64,000 nt of DNA from Flaccisagitta enflata (GCA_965153355.1 OZ231126.1:57288001-57352000), one strand, 5' to 3'. Shown: positions 34,539-45,844, counted from the first letter of the stretch. The notes: generated by a model from the sequence alone, not told the origin. Numbers and translations: made by a program.

Positions 34539-35630
34539 TTTGGACAGCGGCCCCAAAGGGGTACATATGTACCCTCCCCCTGCTCTTTACTCAAGGCTTC
34601 GCCTTCTTCAATTTGCCATGTTATTCAATGGAAATTTGGCACTTTTCAAATTTTTTCAATTTTCCATGTTTAGTCAATGAAAATATCACATTTTTTTTTT
34701 GTTGCTAATTTTCCATGCCATTCAATGGGAAATTTGCATTTTTTTGTCAATATTCCATGTTATTAAATGGGAATTTTGCATTTTTTTCTTTTTCTGTTTG
34801 CTATGTTATTCAATGGGAAATTTGCATATTTTCTGTCAATTTTCCATGTTATTCACAATGTATGGCATTCAGCTGGATGGACAGATTCCCCTTGTGTTAT
34901 ACAGGACTTCGTCACCTTTGGGACTGCAGCCCTAATCCTCCCTCAATTCAAATCACAAATTGCTAAAGCAGGGCATGGGTCCAGAAATGTGTGAAAAGCG
35001 TGATAAAATTTCATCCACCTGTCACAAGACTAAATAAAGGATGGGGAATGAGCTCAGTCCATCAAAAATTTTCTCTGGTCAATATTTGGGATGTTACTGA
35101 TGCATATCTCAGGTCACAAGGCTAAATGAGATGAAAATTTCAAAATGGGAAATTTGAGAATCTGATTGCAGATTTAAAATCCTTGTAAAAAACTGCAAGG
35201 AGAAAATGTGTCTCTTATTTTGATATTCCATCTGGAACATAGTCAAAATTATCATCAAATATAAAAAAAAACTGAATCTTAAACAAAAGAGCAAATTTGA
35301 CATGAATATGATCTTTGACCATGATCTTGTTGGAATATAAAAATAAAGACACTTTCTTTTGATACTTTTTTTGCAAAGAATCCGAATCTACCATCAGATT
35401 TTCAATTTTTCTATTTTGAAATTTTGACCTCATATAGCCTTTTGACCTGAGATACGCATCGGTAGCGTCCCAAATATTGACCAGAGAAAAACTTTTGACA
35501 GATTGAGCTCATTCCCCACCCTTTTATTGGTCTTTTGACAGGTGGATAAAATTCCATCACGCTTTTTACACATTTCTGGACCCTGTTAGCACGGGTACCT
35601 CTGACCATATCCTGCCTTTGGGCAGCTATT
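34539..35630 (+). repeat. Family B element, mosaic, with an inserted fold-back
   Basis: Left end TTTGGACAGCGGCCCCAAAG with palindrome GGGTACATATGTACCC. Core of about five 50-60-bp units (TTCCATGTTATTCAATGGGA, AATTTGCATTTTTT) at 34615-34860. Right cassette CCTTGTGTTATACAGGAC, GCAGGGCA, then the fold-back at 34977-35583, then GCACGGGTACCTCTGACCA and terminal hairpin CTGCC-TTT-GGGCAG. The two cassettes are of different types. Confidence 0.7.
34977..35583. mobile_element. Fold-back element with GGGTCCAGAAATGTGT ends
   Basis: Ends GGGTCCAGAAATGTGTGAAA and ACACATTTCTGGACCC are inverted copies, and inversion continues through CACCTGTCA, GGGGAATGAGCTCA, TCTCTGGTCAATATTTGGGA and ATCTCAGGTCA. No coding frame. 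It interrupts the GCAGGGCA/CGGGTACC joint of a family B element. A clean target duplication is not evident. Confidence 0.75.
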
Positions 35631-35639
35631 GATATCTAT

Positions 35640-37030
35640 GAGAAAGTGTGTTGGCCTTTTTGTCGGTCTGCGTTCTCAATTTCCAATTGAAAAGCTCTTT
35701 TCATTAACAAAGATCTGGTTCTGGGTCCGTGCCAAATATTTCTTATCAATTTCCTTTCAACACCTTTTTTTATTTGCAATCAACGCTATTGTCGTTTTTT
35801 TTTCTTTTTGCAAGTAGCCCCTAGTCAAATAAACAGGATGCTACCCAAATTATAATACTACTCATACCATGCGTAGGTTTAAAGAATTAGTCCTATCTCA
35901 ATTTCAATAGATTAAAGTATACACAAAACCGTGTTTCCAAGAAATTAAACTGAAAACCGCCGGACATTTTTAGTCGCGTGCACGCGACTCTACAACCCGC
36001 TTTGTCCGTCCGTCCGTCGGTTGGTTGGTTGGTTGGTTGGTCAGTCACATTTTACTTTTTTTATGATCTTATTTCTTTGACCCCACTGCTCCTACCCAAA
36101 GGGTCTAGTGACCTCAAATATAGCCCCTGCCCACCCGCACGCGACTTCGGTAGCCGTGTATCCGGCCTTGTTAATTGATCACTAGTAAAACTATGTTCCC
36201 AGTCACTTCCCACCTTCCTCACATTAGAAGCAATCGCCCATACTTCACTTTTGTGGCCCAACCTTCACTTCCTTGATCGGACCGTCTGTGGCATTACCTG
36301 TTTGTCGACCTTTTTTCCATCTACAGTTTATTTAGGTCAAATCGCTTTAGTTTTGCAAGTAGAAAAAAAAAACAAGGTCAAGTTGCGGCCAATATCTGCG
36401 CCTCGTAGTTTAGTATGTGAATGAACGTTTTTAATGAATAAGTGATTAAATGACTAAATGAAAATGAATGTGGGAGGGCAGGAGCGGTAACATGAAAGAA
36501 GGGTGCCGGAATCGGCCGTTTTGCCTTTTGCGTTTACTTGACCGACCGACCGACCGATGCACACAAGAACGCAATCAATAGAATGCCATGAATAGAATAT
36601 GTAGTTAAATTAATGGAATGCCAATACAATGGAGCACAACTAAAGCGCACCCACTTTTAAGGCATGCCCATCTATAAGGCTTGATTTTGTAATTATTTCT
36701 AAGTTTGCGATAAGGCAGCTTCATTATAAGCCATAGTTTTGCACAGATCCTTGGTATACGCTCTAGTGAAGCTCTACCGTTCTTGAATCTTATCGGTTGT
36801 AAATTTCTTTCTTGGTCATGTAAGTTTTCGGTCATCTTCTTGCGAAAGAATGGCATTTGTCTTGAAATGAATTATTGTTATTATTACTAATGCGTTAAGA
36901 GCTCAAAAATGTGTAAATATACATATATAGGTCACATTTTTTTTTTTTTGGTTTTAATTTCGGGAAATTAGCGAGTTTCTTTTTATCTTAGTTTGGTTTG
37001 CCTCCGTCTGATGGCTTTAGATGGCTTTTG
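35640..37030. other. Spacer sequence with one family A element; no gene seen
   Basis: A/T-rich sequence. 36600-36870 has repeated ATAAGGC/TATAAGCC phrases next to ACAATGGAGCACAACTAAAG, resembling a decayed pogo/Tc1-type element, not confirmed. The 83-codon minus frame there has no recognisable domain. Confidence 0.5.
35967..36182 (+). repeat. Family A element, class III
   Basis: TTTTTAG, hairpin AGTCGCGTGCACGCGACT, CTACAACCCGCTTTG, GTCC and GGTT runs, GCCCCTGCCCACCC, distal box GCACGCGACT (10/10 match), CGGTAGCCGTGTATCCGGCC, TTGTT. Confidence 0.9.
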
Positions 37031-37222
37031 ATGGGTTGACCTTTTTTTCTTCGTCCTCCTTTTGCCATTTATCTTCGTCACATTTCGTCCGTGTAAACAA
37101 ATTCAAACATTTTATTACGACGACATTCGTCTCTGTCTTTCTCTGTCTCTGTCTCTTCATTTCTTTCTGCTTCTTACTATCTTCCTCTGCCTCTCTATTT
37201 GTCTCTTTATTTGTTACTATCA

Positions 37223-37224
<2 letters not shown>

Positions 37225-37316
<92 letters not shown>

Positions 37317-37335
37317 TCTTCTTCTTCTTCTTCTT
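37225..37335. repeat. CT then TTC microsatellite
   Basis: CT 37227-37315 followed by TTC to 37335. Confidence 0.95.
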
Positions 37336-37532
37336 TTCTTCTGCGGATGTAATCTCGATAAGGAGAGAGATCTCACTCAGATACCTTCTGAATTTTGTGC
37401 CGCCTCTACATGATCATGAGTGCATTGAGAACGCCGCGCCAATCGCGTCCTGAGACATGGCTATCGGTAGGTCCGTACCATTTAACTTTTGCGGCGTTAA
37501 CGGGTGGTTTTTGCACCGTTTCAGGCCAAACG

Positions 37533-38060
37533 CTTGGGCAGTGGCTCCAAAAGGCCGATGTTCTGTAGGACACGGGGTTGAATTTTCCCAAATCCATCCA
37601 TCAATATGTCTCCCCTTTGACCTCACAAGTGCTAAACTGGCTAAAAATCAGGCCCAAAATCAATCCCCAGAGGCCCTAAAAAAATCCATTCGGACTCAAA
37701 ATCACCACTCAGGCCTAAAATCAGCTTCCCTCCTCTCCTCTCCTCTCCTCTCCTATCTGACTTGAAAAAGGCCTTGTGAGGGTTCAAATTTGCTCTCGCA
37801 AGCTTAAAATCTGAATTTCCCTCTTTGACCCCATAAGAATCCTGAAATCATCCCTCATGCTTTGTACCTACCCTTCTTGCAAAGATTCAGTCCTCAAAGC
37901 CAGGCAGATAGACTGATGGAAGTAAAGAAATTTACCCCTGTGTAGCACAGGACATGGGCCCTTTGAGGCTGATGCTCTGCTCTCACTCTACTTCAGCTGA
38001 TCACTCTAAGCAGGGCTTTTGGGTACCATTGACCATGTGCAATCCTTGGATGACTAGTTT
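37533..38060 (+). repeat. Family B element, subtype B3
   Basis: GGGCAGTGGCTCC, cassette GATGTTCTGTAGGACACGGG, decayed minisatellite core (AGGCCTAAAATCAG and CTCTCCTC), inverted cassette CCCCTGTGTAGCACAGGAC, CTCTGCT...AGCAGGGC stem, GGGTACCATTGACCATG, terminal hairpin ATCC-TTGG-AT. Pairs in type with 39283-39850. Confidence 0.8.
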
Positions 38061-38061
38061 A

Positions 38062-38118
38062 TCGCTGCCCCTTCCCGCCCGCACTCGATTTGGGTGGTCG
38101 TGTATCCGGCCTCGTTTT
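38062..38118 (+). repeat. Family A distal end only
   Basis: GCTGCCCCTTCCCGCCCGCA, CTCGATTTGGGTGGTCG, TGTATCCGGCCTCGTT: the distal half without a hairpin, abutting the family B terminus. Confidence 0.6.
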
Positions 38119-38160
38119 TTCGTAACTTTCGCCCGATTCATGGACTCATAGCATTTAAAC

Positions 38161-38481
38161 TCATTCTAGACGATAACTGATCATCAACGCGATAAAACTG
38201 GCAATCGTATAAAACATGAAAATCTTACTCATTAGTAAAAACGAGTGACCTTTTTTTTCTAGTTGGCTAATGAAGATGAATTGTTGGCCTGACCCTGCTA
38301 CGTAACAGCGCGGAGAAACGGAGCGGGGCAGGTTGACCCCGAAGGATATTTGTTGTGGTTGTGACGGCGGCGGCGGCAGAGGAGGAGGAGGAGCAGGAGG
38401 AGATGGTGGAAGAGGAGGAGAAGTGGTCGCCCGCTGTCTACCGTTCAGCTCCTTCCACATGTTTCTCTTCATCTCGTCCAC
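38161..38481 (-). CDS. Exon candidate, proline-rich, unrecognised
   Basis: A 106-codon minus frame begins MDEMKRNMWKELNGRQRATT, has a Pro/Ser block (PPLPPSPPAPPPPLPPPP), then PQQISFGVNLPRSVSPRCYV and GSGQQFIFISQLEKK. GC content rises in the first two thirds. A possible donor (TTAC/GTAGCAG) at about 38305 would end the exon before the A/T-rich hydrophobic tail. No domain identified, and it stands alone between repeats. Confidence 0.3.
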   Translation of the reverse strand: MDEMKRNMWKELNGRQRATTSPPLPPSPPAPPPPLPPPPSQPQQISFGVNLPRSVSPRCYVAGSGQQFIFISQLEKKGHSFLLMSKIFMFYTIASFIALMISYRLE

Positions 38482-38552
38482 AATTCATCATGCACCCACT
38501 TGAAATCCTTTAATTTCTTCATGCGCCCTCGCATTATTGTAAGACTAAAAGG

Positions 38553-38555
<3 letters not shown>

Positions 38556-38650
<95 letters not shown>

Positions 38651-38690
38651 ATGTGTGCGAGTGTGGGTGTGGAAGGTGTGTGTGAATGTG
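38556..38690. repeat. GT microsatellite
   Basis: Pure GT to 38648, then decayed. Confidence 0.95.
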
Positions 38691-38910
38691 TTTTAATTTT
38701 TTTTGTTTCAAAGTACTGTTTCGATGAACAAAAAAGCTTACTTCAATTCATAACAAATCTGTATTGCTCTCAAGAGATAGAAAATGTATGAAATGTAAGA
38801 TGCAAAATCAATAGAACTAAAGTCTTATGGATTTAGAGGGAACGCATCGCATCGGTCAACTCGCGACTTCAAAGAGGTGGGGGGGGGCGCCGTTAATAAA
38901 ATAACAATTG

Positions 38911-38911
<1 letters not shown>

Positions 38912-38970
<59 letters not shown>
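38912..38970. repeat. CT microsatellite
   Basis: Pure CT. Confidence 0.95.
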
Positions 38971-38975
<5 letters not shown>

Positions 38976-39282
38976 GTCGTGTATTTTTTTCATCGAGCCG
39001 GGGTCGTTTCCTCGATCGTCAGTACTTCGTACATGTACAGTCCGAAAAAAATGTATATAGGTTAACTGGTATAAGAGGGTGTGCGAACAAAACAAGGCCG
39101 GATACTCTGCCTTCAGTAGGGGCAGTATTAAAAAAAACAAAACAACCAATGATGTTGCTGACGGACGTTTGTCGCGTCGAATTGAGCTTCCTTAATTCAA
39201 AATGCTACTGGAGACCTGTGATAAGACCTTTAATACCCATCGAAACGTCGAAACGTCAAGAAACAAGGTCGGGCAGGGGCAG

Positions 39283-39850
39283 TGATAACTAGTCATCCAA
39301 GGATCGCACATGGTCAGCGGTACCCAATGCCCTGCTTGGAGTGATCAAATAAAGTGTTAGAGTGAGAGCAGGGCAGAGGCCCCAAAGGGCCGATGTCCTG
39401 TAGGACACAGGGGTGAATTTCCAGACGTCCTGAGAGGGCACATTTGAGGGCATTTAATTCCTTGGAGCAGGGGGTCCAAGAGGTTACATAAGATCAGGGA
39501 TGAGGGCATCTTCAAGAACTGGAAGGGAAAATTTCAGGGCTGTTTTGGGGCCTGAGAGGGTTGATTTTAGGCCTGAGCAGGCTAATTTTGGGCCTGAGAG
39601 CTAATTCAGACTTAAGCGGGCTGGTTCTAGGCCTGGGAGGGCTAATTTTTTATCTGAGAGGGTTAATTTGGGGTGGAAGAGGGCTGATTTGGGGCCTTTG
39701 AGGGCTGATTTGGGGCCTGAGAGGGCTGATTTAGGGTCTGGGAGGGCTGATTTTAGGCCAAAGAGGGGCCTGAGTAGCCTCGGGGGGGGGGGGGACGGAC
39801 GTACTGATGGACGTCTGGAAATTTACCCCTTTGGGGCCGCTACCAAAAAA
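39283..39850 (-). repeat. Family B element, subtype B3
   Basis: Terminal hairpin ATCC-AA-GGAT, CACATGGTCAGCGGTACCCA, stem GCCCTGCTTGG...GAGAGCAGGGC, GGCCCCAAAGGGCC, cassette GATGTCCTGTAGGACACAGG, TTTCCAGACGTCC, core of 21-bp GAGGGCTGATTTGGGGCCTGA units (39540-39780), GGACGTCTGGAAATTTACCC, GGGGCCGCTACC. Confidence 0.85.
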
Positions 39851-39854
39851 AGTT

Positions 39855-40239
39855 AACCAAGCATTTGGGCAAGAGTAAATGCCAAAGGTTAAGTGTTACC
39901 GACTGACCGACCGACCGATCTACATAGCGTGTCATTGAGTCGCGTCGTCAATCCTCTATGGTTAAACTGGATATACACAATCAGATAACTTTAGCTTCAA
40001 TACATCATCAGTGGAATTCTAAATGTAATTCTTATGGAATAAAAACCCTCTGATTTCTCCGTATCATTAGAAATTTGAGAATTTCAGTGACTTTATCAAG
40101 TGCCCTGGCCCTTCTCAAGCCCTAAGGGATAAATAAAGCTCAATTTACTCTCCTTATTGATATTCAAAATTAGACCTTGGAAAAAGTCTGTCCGCACAAA
40201 GTCCTTTTCACCCAGCCCACCCACACAAACATACACCAG
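39855..40239. other. Short low-repeat stretch
   Basis: Contains a decayed family A trace (GACTGACCGACCGACCGATC and GAGTCGCGTCGTC at 39900-39950). Nothing else identified. Confidence 0.4.
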
Positions 40240-40437
40240 AACAAGGCCTGATACACGGCCAATACCAGTCGCGGACGGGTGGGCAGGGGCGGAAACGCTG
40301 GTTTTTCCACTTTTCGACTCATGCTCACCGACGGACCAACGGACCAACGGACGGACGGACCAACGGACGGACGGACCAACGGACGGACGGACGGACGGAC
40401 AAAGCCCCTTATAGAGTCGCTCGTCCGCGACTAAAAA
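40240..40437 (-). repeat. Family A element, class II
   Basis: AACAAGGCCTGATACACGGCC, AATACC, distal box AGTCGCGGAC, GGGTGGGCAGGGGC, GTTTTTCCACTTTTCGACTC, GGACCAAC/GGAC run, AAAGCCCCTTATAG, hairpin AGTCGCTCGTCCGCGACT, AAAAA. Complete, with a 10/10 match between box and hairpin. Confidence 0.9.
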
Positions 40438-40959
40438 TCGACACGCACCCTACAGCTTGACATTCTGCAATTTTGTACATTTCCAGGCCTTGACAGCTCG
40501 TTCTAGAGGAAATATTGTAATCCTAAGCGCAAACATAGGATTTCTGTTTTTTTGACTTTTGATGTCCAATCAAATAAGGGAAACGGCAGTACAGCTCTGT
40601 CAATGACCTGACATCCATTGTCCGTTCATAGATCTATCCTGATCATTTAATGAAATCAGTATTCAACTTTCTAGGGCAGAGTTTGTAAATCCGTCACATA
40701 ATATAATGCAAAATGAATACTTTTTCTTCTTCTCTGTTGGAAGGCATTTTTTTCATCGGCTTATTCGCACTGAGAATTGATCAGATTTGACGTTTCTTCT
40801 TTTTCTTCTTTTTCTTCTTTCACTTTCATTTTCTTATTCTTTTTCTTTTTCTCCGTCTTGTCTATTGTCTTTTTTATTTTTTTCTTCTTTTTATTTTCTT
40901 TTTTTTTTCTTCTTTTTTTCTTTTTCTTTATTTTCATTTCTTTTTCTTTCTATCCTTTC

Positions 40960-41134
40960 TTCTTCCTCTTCTTCTTCACCTTCTTCTTCTTCTTCTTCTT
41001 CTTCTTCTTCTTCTTCTTCTTCTTCTTCTTCTTCTTCTTCTTCTTCTTCTTCTTCTTCTGCTTCTGATTTTTCTTTTTCACTTTCTTCCTCTTCTTCTTC
41101 TTCTTCTTCTTCTTCTTCTTCTTCTTCTTCTTCT

Positions 41135-41165
<31 letters not shown>
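40960..41165. repeat. TTC microsatellite
   Basis: Two pure TTC runs separated by GCTTCTGATTTTTC; T-rich margin from about 40790. Confidence 0.95.
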
Positions 41166-41181
41166 TTCTTCTTTTTCTCCT

Positions 41182-41819
41182 TTTTGGGCAGCGGCCCCGA
41201 AGAAGACGAAGTCCTGTAGAACACAGGGGACTTTCGTACGTTTGTTCGTTCGTTTGTCCGTTCGTTCGTCCCCCCCAGGCCCTCTCAGGCCTGAAATCTG
41301 ACCTCTCAGGCCTAAAATCGGCCCTCTCAGGCCTGAAATCGGCCCTCTCAGGCCTTGAATCTGCCCTCTCAGGCCTGAAATTTGGCCTTTCAGGCCTGAA
41401 TCCTGTCCTCTCAGGCCTGAAATCTGCCCTCTCAGGCCTAAAATCTGCCCTCTCAGGCCTTGAATCTGCCCTCTCAGGCCTGAAATTTGGCCTTACAGGC
41501 CTGAATCCTGTCCTCTCACGCCCTAAATCTGCCCTCTCAGGCCTGAAATCTGCCCTCTCAGATTCAAGGCCTGAGAGGGTAGATTTCAGGCCTGAGAGGG
41601 CAGATTTTAGGCCTGAGAGGGCAGATTTAAGGCCTGAGAGGGCCTGGGGGGGCGGATGGACGGACGAAGGAACGAACGAAAGTCCCCTGTGTTCTACAGG
41701 ACTTCGTCCCCTTGGGGGCCGCTGCCCTGCCTCTCATTCCAATTTTCAACCATGCAAAGCAGGGCAACGGGTATCGCTGACCATGTATTGCCCTTGGGCG
41801 ACCTGTTCACCTTCTTTTT
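41182..41819 (+). repeat. Family B element, subtype B2, complete
   Basis: TTTTTGGGCAGCGGCCCCGA, cassette GACGAAGTCCTGTAGAACAC, GGGGACTTTCGT, core of 21-bp AGGCCTGAAATCTGCCCTCTC (41274-41650) that flips orientation at about 41571, inverted cassette GTCCCCTGTGTTCTACAGG, GGGGGCC, GCCCTGC...GCAGGGC stem, ACGGGTATCGCTGACCATG, terminal hairpin GCCCTTGGGC. Confidence 0.9.
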
Positions 41820-42034
41820 CTTCTTTTTCTTCTTTTTCCCTCTCCTTCTTCTTCTTCTTCTTCTCCCTCTTCTTCTTCTCCTCCTTCTTCTCCCTCTTCT
41901 TCTTCTCCTCCTTCTTTTCTTTCTTCTTCATCATCATCTTCTCCTTCTTCTTCTTCTTCACCTTCTTTTATTTCTTCTTCGTCTTCTTCTCCTTCTTCTT
42001 CTCCTTCTTCCTCTTCTTCTTTTTCTCCCTCTCC

Positions 42035-42066
<32 letters not shown>

Positions 42067-42260
42067 CTTCTTCTTCTTCTTCTTCTTCTTCTTCTTCTTC
42101 TTTTCTTTTCTTTCTTCTTCATCCTCATCATCATCATCATCTTCTTCTTCTTCTTCTTCTTCTTCTTCTTCTTCTTCTTCTTCTTCTTCTTCTTCTTCTT
42201 CTTCTTCTTCTTCTTCTTCTTCTTCTTCTTTTTTTTTTCTTTTTCTTCTTCTTCTTCTTT
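41810..42260. repeat. TTC microsatellite cluster
   Basis: Interrupted then pure TTC (42028-42100, 42140-42230), starting right after the family B terminus. Confidence 0.95.
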
Positions 42261-42299
42261 TCTCTCTACTTTCTACTTTTTTTTTCTCGATTTTCGACA

Positions 42300-42735
42300 T
42301 TGAATGACATCATCGGCGATTATGCGCGGGTGTTCGTTCTCTTTTCTTTCCTTTTTTCTTTCTTTTTCTTTTCTTTCTTTCGTTCTTTCTTTGTTTCTTT
42401 TTTTTTCTTTCTCTCTCAAACTCGACCTCTTTCATTCTTTTAACTGGAATGCCGTCCGATCATGCTTAATAGAAAAAGAAAACGAGAGAGAGTAAACACA
42501 CGAAAATGAAAATGAGTTACAGATAGTGAGAGATTGACACATTTTTATCGTCAGTGCTTGGAAAAGTAGTTTGATATGTAAAGATCAAAAACCGGCTCTT
42601 CCCTGGTTAAAACCTCTCTGTCTAAACAGAAAAAGAAAGGAGAAGAAAAAAAAGGAAATAATCAATGGACAGACGGAAATCTTGGCACCGTTCGAGCAGA
42701 TGGATATAAGTACTTTCTGACTGTACTTTTGAGGG
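42300..42735. other. Sequence between microsatellites, nothing identified
   Basis: T-rich to 42420, then mixed sequence. No gene, RNA or element recognised. Confidence 0.5.
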
Positions 42736-42738
42736 CAT

Positions 42739-42863
<125 letters not shown>

Positions 42864-43030
42864 CACGGACAAAAAGGCAGACAATAATCCATACCTCGCG
42901 CCGTCTCGCTGCGCCTAATAAGCCGTGTATATTGGCCTTGATCTACTACTGTATTTGTCATCATTGGTTCACCGGATCACTTTTATCTGGTAATATTGAT
43001 GTGATGCGACTAAGTACCAGGCTGTCCCCG

Positions 43031-43286
43031 TTTTGAGTTGCGGAAACACAACTCTATAAGAGGCTTTGTCCGTCCGTCGGTCCGTCCGTCCGCCCGTCCA
43101 TCGGTCCATCACGCTCGAGTTGAAAACGCGAAAAACGCGCAATTACGATACTGCAGTTGTTATTGTGTGTGTGGGTGTGTGTGTGAGTGCCTGCGTGGCA
43201 GGAGTGGTTGGGGTTGGGGTGAGACTGGGGGTTGGATGCCCCTGCCCACCCGTCCGCAACAATATTGTGACCCCGCGTCACTTGTT
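43031..43286 (+). repeat. Family A element, class I
   Basis: TTTTGAG start, hairpin AGTTGCGGAAACACAACT, CTATAAGAGGCTTTGTCC, GTCC run, GCTCGAGTTGAAAACGCG, a GT-rich insert, GCCCCTGCCCACCC, distal box GTCCGCAAC, AATATTGTGACCCCGCGTC. Confidence 0.85.
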
Positions 43287-43373
43287 CGTTCGTTGGTCTG
43301 TTGGTTCGCATGTGGAACCGTCGCGTTCAAGTTGATAACTGAGAAAACGCGTCTATCAGATGCTGCGCGCGCG

Positions 43374-43374
43374 C

Positions 43375-43460
<86 letters not shown>
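43374..43460. repeat. GT microsatellite
   Basis: Pure GT. Flanked at 43450-43560 by CGCGTTTGCGTTACGCG-type short palindromic phrases. Confidence 0.95.
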
Positions 43461-43461
<1 letters not shown>

Positions 43462-43557
43462 CGCGTTCGCGTTTTCCAGCAGCTCGCGCATCGCGTTACG
43501 CATCGCATCCAACATTTTTGGTTGCCAACGCGTTTGCGTTACGCGTTTGCGTTACAC

Positions 43558-43824
43558 TTTTTAGATGCGTCCTCGCATCTCTATAATAGGCTGTGTCCGT
43601 CGGTCTGTTGGTCGGTTGGTTGGTAACGCATTCATCAAAAACAGCGAATTCATGCATTTTTTCAACAGAAAAGTGGCCCTGACCCAGTAAAAGAAGTATA
43701 CATCTACTAATTCATTCAATAAATCATTTATTCATTCATAAATGACATTCATTCATAAAAGAACCTTCATTCATAAAAAACATTCATTCAAAGAGGACGC
43801 ATCGTTGGCCTACTTGGCCTTGTT
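43558..43824 (+). repeat. Family A element, class IV
   Basis: TTTTTAG, hairpin AGATGCGTCCTCGCATCT, CTATAATAGGCTGTGTCC, GTCGGTC/GGTTGGTT run, an A/T-rich CATTCATTCATAAA region, distal box AGGACGCATC (reverse complement of hairpin bases 2-11, 10/10), GTTGGCCTACTTGGCCTTGTT end. The stem differs from classes I-III but box and hairpin still agree. Confidence 0.85.
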
Positions 43825-43831
43825 CCTTTAG

Positions 43832-43841
43832 AAAGAAAGAC

Positions 43842-43900
<59 letters not shown>

Positions 43901-43957
43901 AAGAAAGAAAGAAAGAAAGAGAGAAAGAAAGAAAGAAAGAGAGAAAGAAAGAAAGAG

Positions 43958-44004
<47 letters not shown>

Positions 44005-44304
44005 GAGAAAGAGAGAAAGAGAGAAAGAGAGAAAGAAAGAAAGAAAGAGGGAAAGGAGAAAAAAAGAAGAAAGAAGAAAGAAAGGTAGAAACAAAGAACG
44101 AAAGAAAGAATGAAAGAAATAAAGAATGATAGGAAGAAAGGAAGAAAGGAAGAAAGGGAGGAAGAATGAAAAAAAGAAAGAATGAAAGGAAGAAAGGAAG
44201 AAAGGGAGGAAGAAATAAGGAACGGGGAAAAGAGGGAAGAAAGAAAGAAAGAAAGGAAGAAAGGAAGAAAAAAGGAGGGGAAAAGAAGAAAGTGGAAAGA
44301 AGGA

Positions 44305-44352
<48 letters not shown>

Positions 44353-44380
44353 AAAAAAAGAAAAAAAAAAGAAAGAAATA
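43832..44380. repeat. AAAG microsatellite with GAAAGG variants
   Basis: Polypurine for 550 bp, pure AAAG at both ends and interrupted in the middle. Confidence 0.95.
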
Positions 44381-44388
44381 AAGAAAGG

Positions 44389-44469
44389 GATTGGTGGGCA
44401 GGGGCGTCCAAACCCCATCTAGAACCGAATGCCCCACATGTACACAGACATAGTGTCCGCAACTAAAAA
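44389..44469 (-). repeat. Family A element, class I, degenerate
   Basis: TTGGTGGGCAGGGGCGTCC ... AGTGTCCGCAACTAAAAA. The core GGAC run is missing and the hairpin's 5' arm is lost. Confidence 0.6.
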
Positions 44470-44540
44470 CAAGTTACCAGGGATCACAATATCATCGTTG
44501 CAAACGACCTCCCCTCTCCAAGCAAATGCTCGCACACCCG

Positions 44541-44542
<2 letters not shown>

Positions 44543-44612
<70 letters not shown>
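44543..44612. repeat. CA microsatellite
   Basis: Pure CA. Confidence 0.95.
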
Positions 44613-44614
<2 letters not shown>

Positions 44615-44772
44615 ATCTAAAGAACCAACGAGCAAAGGGATGGATGGACAAGAGAAAGAGAGAAAAATTTCTGAAACATGTAGGGATGTCAAATTTTTCA
44701 ATGTCTTCTTGTCTTGAATTTAAAGGTCTAGGACAAGGCCAAGGCAATAAAACATGGATGCGAACGTTTTGG

Positions 44773-44892
44773 TAAGGATGCGCGTTCGCATCCACTCTCA
44801 TATTTCATCACATGCGTTCGCATCCTTATCCGCGTTTAGCAAAATCTCGCGCATCCTGTGCGTTCGCATTCGCATCCCGGATCGCATCCTTA
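44773..44892. mobile_element. Small palindromic MITE-like element, GGATGCG type
   Basis: TAAGGATGCG at the left and CGCATCCTTA at the right, with internal inverted GCGTTCGCATCC phrases. The 120-bp size and TAAGG...CCTTA ends recall hAT-type MITEs, but the flanking 8-mers do not match, so this is tentative. Confidence 0.4.
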
Positions 44893-44906
44893 CCCCTGGT
44901 GTGTAT

Positions 44907-45006
<100 letters not shown>

Positions 45007-45141
45007 GTATTTGCTGTTTTTTAAAAAAATTAGTTTTCTCATTAGAATTTTTTATAGGGTATTTTAGAATGAAATGAAGAGCAACAGGAGCATTCAACCC
45101 CGAGACAGTTTCGATCTCTCTCCCCTGTTTGAAAGGCTCTT

Positions 45142-45244
<103 letters not shown>

Positions 45245-45334
45245 CGCAGAGGTATTCGGCACTAATTCGGGCATTAACCATTCCATATTTTTTCGCCGTA
45301 CTGATGCCTTACATTTTCCCCGGCGTGCGTTCTT

Positions 45335-45336
45335 TA

Positions 45337-45435
<99 letters not shown>

Positions 45436-45458
45436 TATTTCTTTCTTTCTTTCTTTCT
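45335..45458. repeat. CTTT microsatellite
   Basis: Pure CTTT; counterpart of 32749-32820. Confidence 0.95.
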
Positions 45459-45701
45459 TGCTTACTCTTTTTGCGTTCATTTTTTTCATTTCGATTAATT
45501 TTTTTTCTTCTCCTATACTCTGCCTGCGATCTTCGACTGAAGGATCTTTTTTATTTCAAATTTTGGTCCCTTCTACAAATCCTAGATTCATTTAACATTC
45601 AATTTGCAATCAGAAAATAAGAAAAATATTTTGTGCACCCCCTTGTTCTTTTAATGATCCAGACGGGCCGTGGGTCAGTCGATAGATCAGACTATCCGTT
45701 C

Positions 45702-45844
45702 ATTAGTCGCGGACATGCGACTCCAGAACTTGCCATGTCGGCCCGTCCGTCGGTCCATCGGTCCGTCGATCCGTCGGTTCGTCGGTTCAATTTTCTTATC
45801 CTGCCCACCCGTCGGCGACTAAGAGGGAGTGTATACGGCCTTGT
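45702..45844 (+). repeat. Family A element, class II
   Basis: Hairpin AGTCGCGGACATGCGACT, GTCC/GTCGGTCC core, CTGCCCACCC, distal box GTCGGCGACT, GTGTATACGGCCTTGTC. Arm partner of 32388-32510. Confidence 0.8.

Noticed and set aside
40787-42307. A 506-codon Ser/Phe-rich forward frame
   Set aside because: It is TTC microsatellites joined through a family B element and its 21-bp core, with no independent coding signal.
44773-44892. GGATGCG palindromes considered as a class IV family A copy
   Set aside because: There is no TTTTTAG start, GTCC core or ACAAGG end; only the GATGCG word is shared.
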